Part shown: piece by piece, positions 6,958 to 13,136 of the stretch | How positions within the stretch are numbered: position 1 is the stretch's first letter | How the letters are laid out: the number at the start of each line of letters is the position of its first letter | From: Lachnoclostridium sp. UBA7482 | GTDB taxonomy: Bacteria > Bacillota > Clostridia > Lachnospirales > Lachnospiraceae | NCBI GenBank assembly: GCA_002479645.1 | Contig: DLOO01000068.1 | Span: 1,255-14,390 of the forward strand | Direction: 5' to 3' | Length of the DNA: 13,136 bases | The notes under the pieces: model-generated | Database searches by the model: none | Seen by the model: the letters and a program-made list of their open reading frames with translations, nothing else | Told to the model about the DNA's origin: nothing | Made by a program: the position numbers and the translations under genes

Positions 6958-6974
6958 TGTTAAATTTATGTAAA
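6958..6974 (-). promoter_or_regulatory. Possible PhoP box (tandem TTTACA / TTAACA, 11-nt period)
   Basis: On the minus strand TTTACA (6969-6974) and TTAACA (6958-6963) are direct repeats separated by 5 nt. This matches the Bacillus PhoP box pattern of TT(A/T/C)ACA repeats at about 11-nt spacing. A degenerate third copy, TTTCGT, is in phase at 6947-6952. The first repeat overlaps the last codons of the histidine kinase gene. It sits upstream of a -10-only promoter for a phosphate transporter and next to a PhoR-like system, which raises plausibility. Two hexamers in AT-rich DNA can still arise by chance. Confidence 0.4.
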
Positions 6975-8330
6975 ATCCGGAAACAGCACCCGAATACGGG
7001 TTCCTTCACCAAGCCGACTTTCCAGCTCAATCGCCGCCCCGTGATACGCCGCGCCATGCTTTACGATGGACAATCCCAAACCGGTACCGCCCACCTCCCT
7101 GGAATGGCTCTTATCAACACGGTAGAATCGCTCGAAAACGCGTCCCTGCTCCTTTTCGGGGATTCCGATACCGGTGTCCTGTACCGACAGGCTGACTGCC
7201 TGTTCCGTCCGATTTACCGTCAACCATACCGTTCCCTGCTCAACATTGTATTTGATGGCATTGTCGCATAGGTTATAAACCATTTCATCAATAATCTGCG
7301 GAACACCCAAAACTGTTGCCGGCTCACCGCCAACCAGTATCCGCACGTTCTTGGCTCCTGCTGCCACGGAAAGACGCTCAACAATCCTCTCGCATACTGC
7401 AAGCAAATCCACCGGTTCCTTCTCGACCTCCGCTTCCCCGTCCTCGAGCTGAGAGATACGGATAATATCGCCGACCAGAGTCACCAAACGCTGCGCCTCG
7501 TCGTGAATCTTCCCTGCAAAGCGGCCGATGTCCTCTTCTTTTACCAATCCGGCACGAAGCAGCTCCGCATAGCCGGAAATCGAAGTAAGCGGCGTCTTCA
7601 ATTCATGCGACACATTTGCCGTAAATTCACGGCGGTATCGGTCACGTCTCTCGTGCTCCTCGCGAAGCTCCAGCATTTGCTTATGAATCTGCCGGTTCTG
7701 CTCGTTAATTCTCGACGCCAGGGGACGAAGCTCCGGGTACATCGTGCGCGCATCCGGGTTGGCAAGATCAATCGCGTTGATCGGCTCAATGATGCCGTTA
7801 CTGATTCGCACCGCCAGAATAACCGCCAGGATAACAACGCCCGACAGCACCAATACCATTGGGGACAAAAGATTCATAAAAAGGACAAACACGGTATACT
7901 GCGTTCCGGAGATTCTAAGCACCTGCCCGCTGTTCAGCCGAACCGCATAATTATATGTATGTCTCCCTAACGTTGCAGAGGTTCGCGTGCTTTCACCGGT
8001 TCCCTTTTTCAGCGCCTCACGCACCTCCTCACGATTTCCGTGATTCTCAAGCATCGACGCATCCTCCGCGCTGTCAAATGCAACCGTTCCGTCCGGATTG
8101 ATTAAGGTCAGCCGAACCGCACTTTCTTCCTTTTCCTTCGGCGTAAGCTTTGAGAGAAATTCGCCGCCGTAATTTTCCACAACTTCACAGAAATAAACAG
8201 ACTCCGACTGCAGCTCCGCGCGGCGCTGTTCGGAAATATGCCGGTATAAGACGACAAGCGCAATCGTCTGGCACGCGATAAATGCAACCAGTGAAATCGC
8301 CAGAACACTTAAGAAAACTCTACGTTTCAT
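6966..8330 (-). CDS. PhoR-like membrane sensor histidine kinase
   Basis: 454-aa two-component sensor kinase. A transmembrane helix at residues 7-29 is followed by an extracytoplasmic sensor region (about 31-145) with the LINPDGTVAFDS and ENHGNREEVREAL segments typical of clostridial PhoR-type kinases. A second helix spans about 147-175, then a short linker. The H-box FTANVSHELKTPL carries the phospho-accepting His242. Catalytic motifs are intact: N-box NLCDNAIKYN (353-362), G1 DTGIGIP (385-391) and G2 GGTGLGLSIVKH (414-425). The ATG at 8330 follows the response-regulator stop by only 14 nt, with a G-rich ribosome site (GAGGGGGG, then AAGGG), so the two form one operon. The phosphate role is inferred from overall resemblance and from the two Pi transporters immediately downstream. 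The true stimulus could be different, since kinases of this architecture are often auto-named PhoR. Confidence 0.9.
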   Translation of the reverse strand: MKRRVFLSVLAISLVAFIACQTIALVVLYRHISEQRRAELQSESVYFCEVVENYGGEFLSKLTPKEKEESAVRLTLINPDGTVAFDSAEDASMLENHGNREEVREALKKGTGESTRTSATLGRHTYNYAVRLNSGQVLRISGTQYTVFVLFMNLLSPMVLVLSGVVILAVILAVRISNGIIEPINAIDLANPDARTMYPELRPLASRINEQNRQIHKQMLELREEHERRDRYRREFTANVSHELKTPLTSISGYAELLRAGLVKEEDIGRFAGKIHDEAQRLVTLVGDIIRISQLEDGEAEVEKEPVDLLAVCERIVERLSVAAGAKNVRILVGGEPATVLGVPQIIDEMVYNLCDNAIKYNVEQGTVWLTVNRTEQAVSLSVQDTGIGIPEKEQGRVFERFYRVDKSHSREVGGTGLGLSIVKHGAAYHGAAIELESRLGEGTRIRVLFPDFT

Positions 8331-8344
8331 CCCTTATCCCCCCC

Positions 8345-9016
8345 TCAATCTCCGATGATTTTATAACCCACGCCGCGTACCGTCTCAATATACTCTCCCG
8401 CACCTCCGAGCTTCTGACGAAGCGTACGGATATGTACGTCTACGGTTCGGTTTTCGCCGTCAAATGCGTAGCCCCAGATTTCACTCAAAAGCCGGTCACG
8501 CGTCAGAACCTTATCCTCATTTTTCAAAAGCATACACAAAATCTCGTATTCCTTTAATGCCAGTGTGACCGCTTCCCCATCAACCGTCACCAAGTGTTTG
8601 CCGGGAAATACCGCCAGCCTTCCCACACGGTATTCCTTTTCCTCCGCCGCTTCGGTACGACGAAGCAGCGCCTTGACACGTGCCGCAAGCTCCATCATCC
8701 CAAACGGCTTCGGCATATAATCATCCGCCCCAAGATCCAGTCCCAGAACCTTATCGTACTCACTGCTCCTCGCTGTAAGCATCATGACCGGCAGCTTACG
8801 GGTTGCCGGATTCTCACGGATCTTCCGAAGGATACTGAGTCCGTCCTCCTCCGGGAGCATAATATCAAGCAGCAGCATACGGGGCATCGCCTGCTCCATC
8901 GCCGCATAAAATGCACTCGGACGCCCGAATCCGGTTGTCGGCAGTCCCGACTGATTCAGCGCATATACCACCAATTCACGAATGTTTTCATCATCTTCCA
9001 CAAGGTAAATCATCAT
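8345..9016 (-). CDS. OmpR/PhoB-family response regulator (PhoP/PhoB-like)
   Basis: 223-aa DNA-binding response regulator, partner of the kinase encoded 14 nt downstream. The receiver domain (about 1-118) has the acidic cluster EDDE (7-10), phospho-accepting Asp51 in LLLDIMLPEEDG, the switch Thr81 in MLTARSS and Lys103 in MPKPF. The C-terminal winged helix (about 128-220) carries the OmpR-type pattern EYEILCMLLKN, then NRTVDVHIRTLRQKLG and the terminal wing VRGVGYKI. All key residues are present. The ATG at 9016 is chosen because GGGAGGG is just upstream; a second in-frame ATG follows directly at 9013. A near-consensus promoter is at 9039-9067. Likely targets are phosphate genes such as the downstream transporter, by context and the possible PhoP box, but this is unproven. 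Confidence 0.93.
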   Translation of the reverse strand: MMIYLVEDDENIRELVVYALNQSGLPTTGFGRPSAFYAAMEQAMPRMLLLDIMLPEEDGLSILRKIRENPATRKLPVMMLTARSSEYDKVLGLDLGADDYMPKPFGMMELAARVKALLRRTEAAEEKEYRVGRLAVFPGKHLVTVDGEAVTLALKEYEILCMLLKNEDKVLTRDRLLSEIWGYAFDGENRTVDVHIRTLRQKLGGAGEYIETVRGVGYKIIGD

Positions 9017-9038
9017 GTTTCCCTCCCCCTATGCCTGC

Positions 9039-9067
9039 ATTTTATCTTTTACGAAAATACCTGTCAA
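9039..9067 (-). promoter_or_regulatory. Strong sigma-A-type promoter for the two-component operon
   Basis: On the minus strand a perfect TTGACA (9062-9067) is separated by exactly 17 nt from TAAAAT (9039-9044, 5 of 6). A start near 9032 would leave a short leader before the ATG at 9016, containing the GGGAGGG ribosome site. This is the best promoter match in the window. No repeat resembling a PhoP box is visible next to it. Confidence 0.7.
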
Positions 9068-9098
9068 GACTAATACCGGTTTCGGCGGGTTTTCTCTC

Positions 9099-9127
9099 TT
9101 TTCATTTCCTCCGGTTTGAGGTATACT
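9099..9127 (+). promoter_or_regulatory. Candidate promoter for the ABC exporter operon
   Basis: TTTTCA (9099-9104, 4 of 6) and TATACT (9122-9127, 5 of 6) are spaced by 17 nt on the plus strand. A start near 9134 would give a leader of about 155 nt containing three dyads before the ribosome binding site GGAGG at 9278-9282. It is back to back with the two-component promoter at 9039-9067. Confidence 0.45.
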
Positions 9128-9131
9128 ATAT

Positions 9132-9148
9132 CATGTCTTTCAGACATG
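9132..9148 (+). repeat. Leader dyad 1 of the ABC operon
   Basis: CATGTCT (9132-9138) and AGACATG (9142-9148) form a perfect 7-bp stem with a 3-nt TTC loop, at or just after the predicted transcription start. It could stabilise the 5' end of the transcript or be an operator. Function is not known. Confidence 0.5.
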
Positions 9149-9184
9149 CCACGCTTCGCGATGCACACTCGCTTCGCTCGGCGC

Positions 9185-9210
9185 GGTATAATACCTGTCG
9201 GTATTATACC
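9185..9210. repeat. Leader dyad 2: two odd palindromes forming an 11-bp inverted repeat
   Basis: GGTATAATACC (9185-9195) and GGTATTATACC (9200-9210) are perfect reverse complements with a 4-nt spacer (TGTC). Each 11-mer is also a palindrome on its own (GGTAT, one base, ATACC). This works either as an RNA hairpin with a 4-nt loop or as a pair of DNA operator sites. Each strand carries a perfect TATAAT inside the element. No T-run follows, so it is not an ordinary terminator. Confidence 0.6.
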
Positions 9211-9229
9211 ATAACTTCACCAGCGCTTC

Positions 9230-9259
9230 GGCAAAAGACGCGGAACCCGAACTTTTGCC
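9230..9259 (+). repeat. Leader dyad 3 of the ABC operon
   Basis: GGCAAAAG (9230-9237) and CTTTTGCC (9252-9259) form a perfect 8-bp stem with a 14-nt loop. A symmetric TTC/TTC internal loop and a further short GC pairing extend it. It ends about 18 nt before the GGAGG of the first ABC gene, close enough to influence ribosome access or to compete with an alternative fold of dyad 2. Confidence 0.5.
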
Positions 9260-9287
9260 TTCGCGTATATTATACATGGAGGATATT

Positions 9288-11120
9288 ATGTTCAAACTAC
9301 TTCGTTTCATGAAGGGCTACCGTAAGCAGGCGCTTCTCGCACCCCTTTTTAAGCTTCTCGAAGCGCTTTTGGAACTCCTTGTTCCATTGGTGGTCGCTGC
9401 CATTATCGACAAGGGAATCGGCGGTTCTTCCAAGGGCTACACCATCCGCATGAGTCTGCTGCTGGTGCTTTTTGCCATGATCGGCCTCGGATTTTCCGTA
9501 CTGGCACAGTATTTTTCGGCAAAAACGGCGGTTGGCTTCACCGCCAAGGTACGGCATTCCCTTTTTGCCCACATCCAGTCACTCTCCTACACGGAGCTTG
9601 ACCGTCTCGGAACATCAACGTTAATTACCCGCCTAACCAACGACATGAACCAAATTCAGAACGGCGTGAACCTGACTCTGCGTCTGTTCCTCCGTTCTCC
9701 GTTTATTGTCTTCGGCGCGATGATTATGGCATTTACCATTGATACCAAGAGCGCAATGATTTTCGTACTGGTTATTCCGGTCCTTTCCGTCGTCGTGTTC
9801 GGTATTATGCTGATTTCCATTCCGCTCTACCGTCGCGTCCAGCTTCGCCTTGACCGGGTGCTTTCCCTGACGAGGCAGAATCTCACCGGCGTTCGCGTGC
9901 TGCGTGCATTTTGCAAGGAAGAGGAACAGAAGGCTTTGTTTGCACAGAAAAACGGTGCGCTGATGAAGGATCAGAAGCGTTCCGCCAAAATCAGCGCCCT
10001 GATGAATCCTCTGACCTATATCATCATCAATGCCGGCATTATCGCCCTGATTTACAGCGGCGCGCTGCGCGTTGACAAGGGTATCCTTACCCAGGGCGCC
10101 GTCGTTGCCCTCTACAATTACATGTCGCAGATTCTCGTCGAGCTCGTAAAGCTTGCCAATCTGATTATCAATATCACAAAATCCATTGCCTGCGGCAACC
10201 GCGTACAGGCTGTTTTCGAGACAACATCCTCGCTGACCTTCGATGAGATTCCTGCCATTCGTGAAATTCCCGTCAAGGCCTGCAAAAACGGCGTGCCGTA
10301 TGTCGAATTTGACCATGCAACGCTTCGTTATCAAAATGCTGCCGATGATATGCTGCACGACCTTTGCTTTACCGCCCGGTCAGGCGAGATCATCGGTGTT
10401 ATCGGCGGTACGGGTTCCGGCAAATCCTCCCTCGTGAACCTGATTCCCCGCTTCTATGATGTTACAGGCGGCAGTGTCCGCATTTGCGGTAACGATGTCC
10501 GCGAATATCCGCTGACCACGCTTCGCGAATCCATCGGCATCGTTCCGCAGAAGGCGGTTCTCTTCGCCGGCACCATCCGAAGCAATCTCCGATTCCGTAA
10601 GTCGGACGCCACGGACGAGGAGCTGTGGACGGCTCTGCGCCTCGCACAGGCGGAGGAATTTGTCCGCAAGCTGCCGGATGGTCTTGACGCACCGGTCAGT
10701 CAGGGCGGTAAGAATTTCTCCGGCGGTCAGAGACAGCGCCTCACGATTGCACGCGCTTTGGTCGGAAATCCGGGGCTTTTGATTCTCGACGACAGTGCCT
10801 CCGCGCTTGATTATGCAACAGATGCAGCGCTGCGCCGGGCTCTTGCAACACTTCCGCAGAAGCCATGCTGCTTTATCGTGTCCCAGCGAACCGCATCGTT
10901 AATGCATGCGGACAAGATTCTCGTCATGGACGACGGTGTGCTGGTCGGTCAGGGAACACACGAAGAATTACTGCAAACCTGTGTTGTTTATAAAGAAATC
11001 TATGATTCCCAGTTTAAGAAGGAGAAAAAGGCTGCTTCCGGCAGTCCGCAGCCGGAACCGGATCTCGATGACTGGGACGTTGGCGGTGAATTCGACAGAA
11101 AGGAGGGCATCCGGGTATGA
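9288..11120 (+). CDS. ABC exporter half-transporter, degenerate-site subunit (BmrC/TM287-like)
   Basis: 610-aa fusion of a six-helix exporter membrane domain (about residues 10-310) and a nucleotide-binding domain. Motifs: Walker A GGTGSGKSS (373-381, Lys379), Q-loop VPQKAVLFAGTIRSN, ABC signature FSGGQ (477-481) and Walker B LLILDD. The catalytic Glu after Walker B is replaced by Asp (D502) and the switch His by Gln (Q533, in VSQRTAS). Such changes mark the degenerate ATP site of heterodimeric multidrug-type exporters. A charged tail of about 35 residues rich in K, E and D follows the domain. The ATG at 9288 is chosen because GGAGG lies 5 nt upstream; an in-frame TTG at 9255 has no such site. 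Its stop overlaps the start of the next gene by 4 nt (ATGA), so the two subunits are translationally coupled. Substrate unknown: drug, lipid or peptide export are all possible. Confidence 0.93.
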   Translation: MFKLLRFMKGYRKQALLAPLFKLLEALLELLVPLVVAAIIDKGIGGSSKGYTIRMSLLLVLFAMIGLGFSVLAQYFSAKTAVGFTAKVRHSLFAHIQSLSYTELDRLGTSTLITRLTNDMNQIQNGVNLTLRLFLRSPFIVFGAMIMAFTIDTKSAMIFVLVIPVLSVVVFGIMLISIPLYRRVQLRLDRVLSLTRQNLTGVRVLRAFCKEEEQKALFAQKNGALMKDQKRSAKISALMNPLTYIIINAGIIALIYSGALRVDKGILTQGAVVALYNYMSQILVELVKLANLIINITKSIACGNRVQAVFETTSSLTFDEIPAIREIPVKACKNGVPYVEFDHATLRYQNAADDMLHDLCFTARSGEIIGVIGGTGSGKSSLVNLIPRFYDVTGGSVRICGNDVREYPLTTLRESIGIVPQKAVLFAGTIRSNLRFRKSDATDEELWTALRLAQAEEFVRKLPDGLDAPVSQGGKNFSGGQRQRLTIARALVGNPGLLILDDSASALDYATDAALRRALATLPQKPCCFIVSQRTASLMHADKILVMDDGVLVGQGTHEELLQTCVVYKEIYDSQFKKEKKAASGSPQPEPDLDDWDVGGEFDRKEGIRV

Positions 11121-12856
11121 AAAAGGGTACATGGAAACGTGTTTTGACTTATCTCGGCAAATACCGGATTTTCCTGTTTCTGTCGCTTGTTTTTGCCGCA
11201 GCGTCCGTTGCCTGCACTTTGTACGTTCCGATTCTCATCGGGCGCGGCATCGACCAAATTATCGCGGCGGGCGAAGTGAATTTTGACGCCTTAAAAAATT
11301 ATCTCCTGTCCGCTGCTATCGTAGTTGGCGTCGGAGCCCTTGTTCAGTGGATTATGACCACAATCAACAACAAGATTACCTATGAGGTTGTCGGCGATAT
11401 TCGACGCGACGCCATGAATCACATTCAGGAGCTTCCTCTTTCCTATCTCGACAGCCACGCCTACGGTGATATCGTCAGCCGCATCATTGCCGATGTCGAC
11501 CAGTTTGCCGACGGTCTGCTGATGGGATTTACGAACCTGTTTACCGGCGTGATTACAATCCTCGGCACTCTTGCATTTATGGTGTATCTCAATGCGGGAA
11601 TTACCCTGGTCGTTGTTCTGCTGACGCCGCTGTCGCTCTTTGTTGCCAAATTCATCGCAAGCCACACTTACAGTTTCTTCAAAAAGCAAAGCGCCACCCG
11701 CGGCGAGCAGACGGCCGTCATTGAGGAAATCATCGGCAACCAGCGCATTATTCAGGCATTTTCCCAGGAAGACGAATCTCTGGAGCAATTCGATGAAATT
11801 AACGAGCGCCTGGAGGCATGCTCGCTGCAGGCAACCTTTTACTCGTCCCTTACCAACCCCTGCACCCGTTTTGTTAACAGCACCGTGTATGCAGCGGTTG
11901 CACTGACCGGCGCATTTGCCGCAATGACCGGTGCAATTACCGTCGGCGGGCTGTCCTGCTTCTTAAGCTACGCAGGCCAGTACGCGAAGCCGTTTAACGA
12001 AATCTCGGGCGTTATTACCGAACTTCAGAATGCGCTCGCCTGCGCCGCAAGAATGTTTGAATTTCTGGACAGCGAACCGCAGCCCGAGGAACCTGCCGAC
12101 GCTTACACCCTGCAGGATGTAAAGGGAAATGTGTCCATCAATGATGTCTGCTTCTCCTATACGCCCGAACGTAAGCTGATAGAGCATCTGAACCTTCAGG
12201 TAAATGCCGGACAGCGCATCGCCATTGTCGGTCCGACCGGCTGCGGCAAGACAACGCTCATCAACCTTCTGATGCGCTTCTACGATACCGTCAGCGGTTC
12301 CATCTTGGTCGAAGGTCAGGAAATTCGGCGCGTCACCCGTGCAAGCCTTCGCCAAAACTACGGCATGGTTCTGCAGGAGACCTGGCTGATGGAGGGAACC
12401 ATCCGCCAAAACCTCATTATGGGAAAGCCCAATGCCACACGCGAGGAAATGATTGCAGCTGCGAAAGCCGCACATGCCCACAGCTTCATCACCCGTCTGC
12501 CCAATGGCTACGACACAATGCTGACGGAAAATGGCGATGAGCTCTCGCAGGGTCAGAAACAGCTCCTGTGCATCGCACGCGTCATGCTCCGCAAACCTCC
12601 GATGCTGATTCTCGACGAAGCAACCTCCTCCATCGATACCCGTACCGAGCTAAAGGTGCAGGATGCATTTGCCCGACTGATGGAGGGACGCACCAGCTTT
12701 GTGGTTGCACACCGCCTCTCCACCATCTGCGATGCAGACCGTATCCTCGTTATGAAGGATGGTAACATCATCGAGCAGGGTACGCATACCGAGCTCCTCG
12801 AAGCCGACGGCTTCTATGCGCATCTGTATGAAAGTCAGTTTGCAGCGACGATGTAG
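11117..12856 (+). CDS. ABC exporter half-transporter, catalytic-site subunit (BmrD/TM288-like)
   Basis: 579-aa partner half-transporter. Six membrane helices occupy about residues 15-305. The nucleotide-binding domain has Walker A GPTGCGKTT (372-380, Lys378), Q-loop VLQETWLMEGTIRQN, signature LSQGQ (476-480), Walker B LILDEATSS with catalytic Glu501, and switch His532 in VAHRLST. The signature departs from LSGGQ while Walker B and His are canonical. This is the mirror image of the upstream subunit: its Walker motifs with the other's FSGGQ form the working ATP site, and its LSQGQ faces the degenerate site. The ATG at 11117 overlaps the previous stop, with AAAGGAGGG 10 nt upstream. A bidirectional terminator follows at 12892-12926. 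The gene is complete. Cargo cannot be deduced, and no dedicated regulator gene lies beside the operon. Confidence 0.95.
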   Translation: MKKGTWKRVLTYLGKYRIFLFLSLVFAAASVACTLYVPILIGRGIDQIIAAGEVNFDALKNYLLSAAIVVGVGALVQWIMTTINNKITYEVVGDIRRDAMNHIQELPLSYLDSHAYGDIVSRIIADVDQFADGLLMGFTNLFTGVITILGTLAFMVYLNAGITLVVVLLTPLSLFVAKFIASHTYSFFKKQSATRGEQTAVIEEIIGNQRIIQAFSQEDESLEQFDEINERLEACSLQATFYSSLTNPCTRFVNSTVYAAVALTGAFAAMTGAITVGGLSCFLSYAGQYAKPFNEISGVITELQNALACAARMFEFLDSEPQPEEPADAYTLQDVKGNVSINDVCFSYTPERKLIEHLNLQVNAGQRIAIVGPTGCGKTTLINLLMRFYDTVSGSILVEGQEIRRVTRASLRQNYGMVLQETWLMEGTIRQNLIMGKPNATREEMIAAAKAAHAHSFITRLPNGYDTMLTENGDELSQGQKQLLCIARVMLRKPPMLILDEATSSIDTRTELKVQDAFARLMEGRTSFVVAHRLSTICDADRILVMKDGNIIEQGTHTELLEADGFYAHLYESQFAATM

Positions 12857-12891
12857 GCAGAATATCTCTTGTTTATTGTGAAATAATGCGC

Positions 12892-12926
12892 AAAAGGCAG
12901 CAAATCCAATCGGACTGCTGCCTTTT
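12892..12926. terminator. Bidirectional intrinsic terminator between ABC operon and Rpn gene
   Basis: AAAAGGCAGCA (12892-12902) and TGCTGCCTTTT (12916-12926) form a perfect 11-bp stem with a 13-nt loop. The A and T tracts at the two ends give a U-run in either direction, and on the plus strand the run continues as CTTTC. It lies 35 nt after the ABC stop and 23 nt after the Rpn stop on the other strand, so it serves both convergent genes. Confidence 0.82.
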
Positions 12927-12949
12927 CTTTCATCCCTTATCTGACGAAA

Positions 12950-13136
12950 CTATTTTACACCATGCTCTCTGAGAATCCTCTCAATCTCCGCAGGTTCTAC
13001 CTCCAGCTCGTCTGCAATCTGAGCGATGGTTTTTCCTTTTTGAAGCTTCTTCTGAGCCTGGGAAAATAGTGTCTGTTCAATGCCCTGCTCAATTCCGGTC
13101 TTGATGCCCTGTTTCATGCCCTGCCGAATGCCATCC
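12950..13136 (-). CDS. Rpn-family PD-(D/E)XK nuclease/putative transposase, C-terminal fragment (cut by window edge)
   Basis: The last 61 full codons of a gene that enters from the right edge and ends with TAG at 12950-12952. The visible part begins with five tetrapeptide repeats of the form G-(I/M)-x-(Q/T) and continues with LFSQAQKKLQKGKTIAQIADELEV and a short IERILREHG end. Gly-spaced charged repeats followed by a 'leucine-rich, IAxxLEV, xEIE' helix-turn-helix-like end are typical of the C-termini of Rpn recombination-promoting nuclease/transposase-like proteins of Firmicutes. The PD-(D/E)XK nuclease core itself lies outside the window, so the family call rests on the tail only. No IS ends are visible here, so the gene is more likely a resident nuclease gene than an active element. 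Confidence 0.65.
   Translation of the reverse strand, partial: DGIRQGMKQGIKTGIEQGIEQTLFSQAQKKLQKGKTIAQIADELEVEPAEIERILREHGVK
13073..13132 (-). repeat. Five 12-nt tandem units coding GIRQ-GMKQ-GIKT-GIEQ-GIEQ
   Basis: Five consecutive 12-nt units, each starting GGC or GGA on the minus strand and four of them ending CAG, code for degenerate tetrapeptide repeats in the Rpn-family tail. The array may extend past the window edge. In this family such repeats vary in number, probably by slippage, and are predicted to form a helical spacer. Confidence 0.6.

Noticed and set aside
6877..6965. Terminator between the histidine kinase and the first Na/Pi gene
   Set aside because: Only short scattered pairings (such as CGTGCA with TGCACG about 60 nt apart) and no stem followed by a T-run, so read-through from the two-component operon is possible.
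9133..9312. 59-codon frame in the ABC leader as a conventional protein gene
   Set aside because: Its ATG sits at the predicted transcription start, the upstream GAGG is 11 nt away, and the translation mirrors palindromic repeats. It is kept only as a leader-peptide possibility in the findings, not as a gene.
12953..13136. Right-edge fragment as evidence of an insertion sequence
   Set aside because: No terminal inverted repeats or target duplication are visible, and a shared terminator separates it from the ABC operon as for an ordinary convergent gene.

Overview
The window looks like a chromosomal segment from a low-to-mid-GC Firmicute, most likely a Clostridia/Lachnospiraceae-type gut bacterium. 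This rests on strong GGAGG-type ribosome binding sites, a TTG start, an LtaS-type lipoteichoic acid synthase, Na/Pi cotransporters with a C-terminal PhoU-like domain, a heterodimeric ABC exporter and an Rpn-family tail. Species cannot be named from sequence alone. I see no tRNA, rRNA, CRISPR array or insertion sequence.

Layout. (1) 1-1178, minus strand: the 5' part of rsmA/ksgA, running off the left edge, preceded by overlapping tatD. The first 22 bases are a perfect inverted copy of 286-307 inside the same gene, which suggests a fold-back assembly or library artefact. (2) 1179-1425: divergent promoter region with two dyads. (3) 1426-3357, plus strand: membrane-anchored LtaS-like sulfatase-fold enzyme. 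(4) 3332-9016, minus strand: a phosphate-type block read as response regulator, PhoR-like histidine kinase, then two tandem paralogous Na/Pi cotransporters. A possible PhoP box precedes the first transporter. The second transporter's ribosome binding site is buried in a long hairpin ending in six T, so it looks like a terminator and translational lock in one. (5) 9017-9287: divergent control region with a near-consensus promoter for the two-component genes. On the other side lies a leader rich in dyads for the ABC operon. (6) 9288-12856, plus strand: two half-ABC exporters overlapping by 4 nt. Their motifs show one consensus and one degenerate ATP site, as in BmrCD/LmrCD/TM287-288. (7) 12857-13136: a bidirectional terminator and the C-terminal end of an Rpn-family PD-(D/E)XK nuclease reading inward from the right edge.

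How it fits together. The central block is a plausible phosphate-sensing and uptake unit: sensor, regulator and two Na+-coupled Pi transporters with different built-in expression control. The LTA synthase on its flank makes a phosphate-rich polymer, but it is convergent and need not share regulation. The ABC exporter has an elaborate leader that could be an attenuator. I did not find a clearly new multi-gene system. The most original signals are the RNA structure between the two transporters and the dyads in front of the ABC operon.
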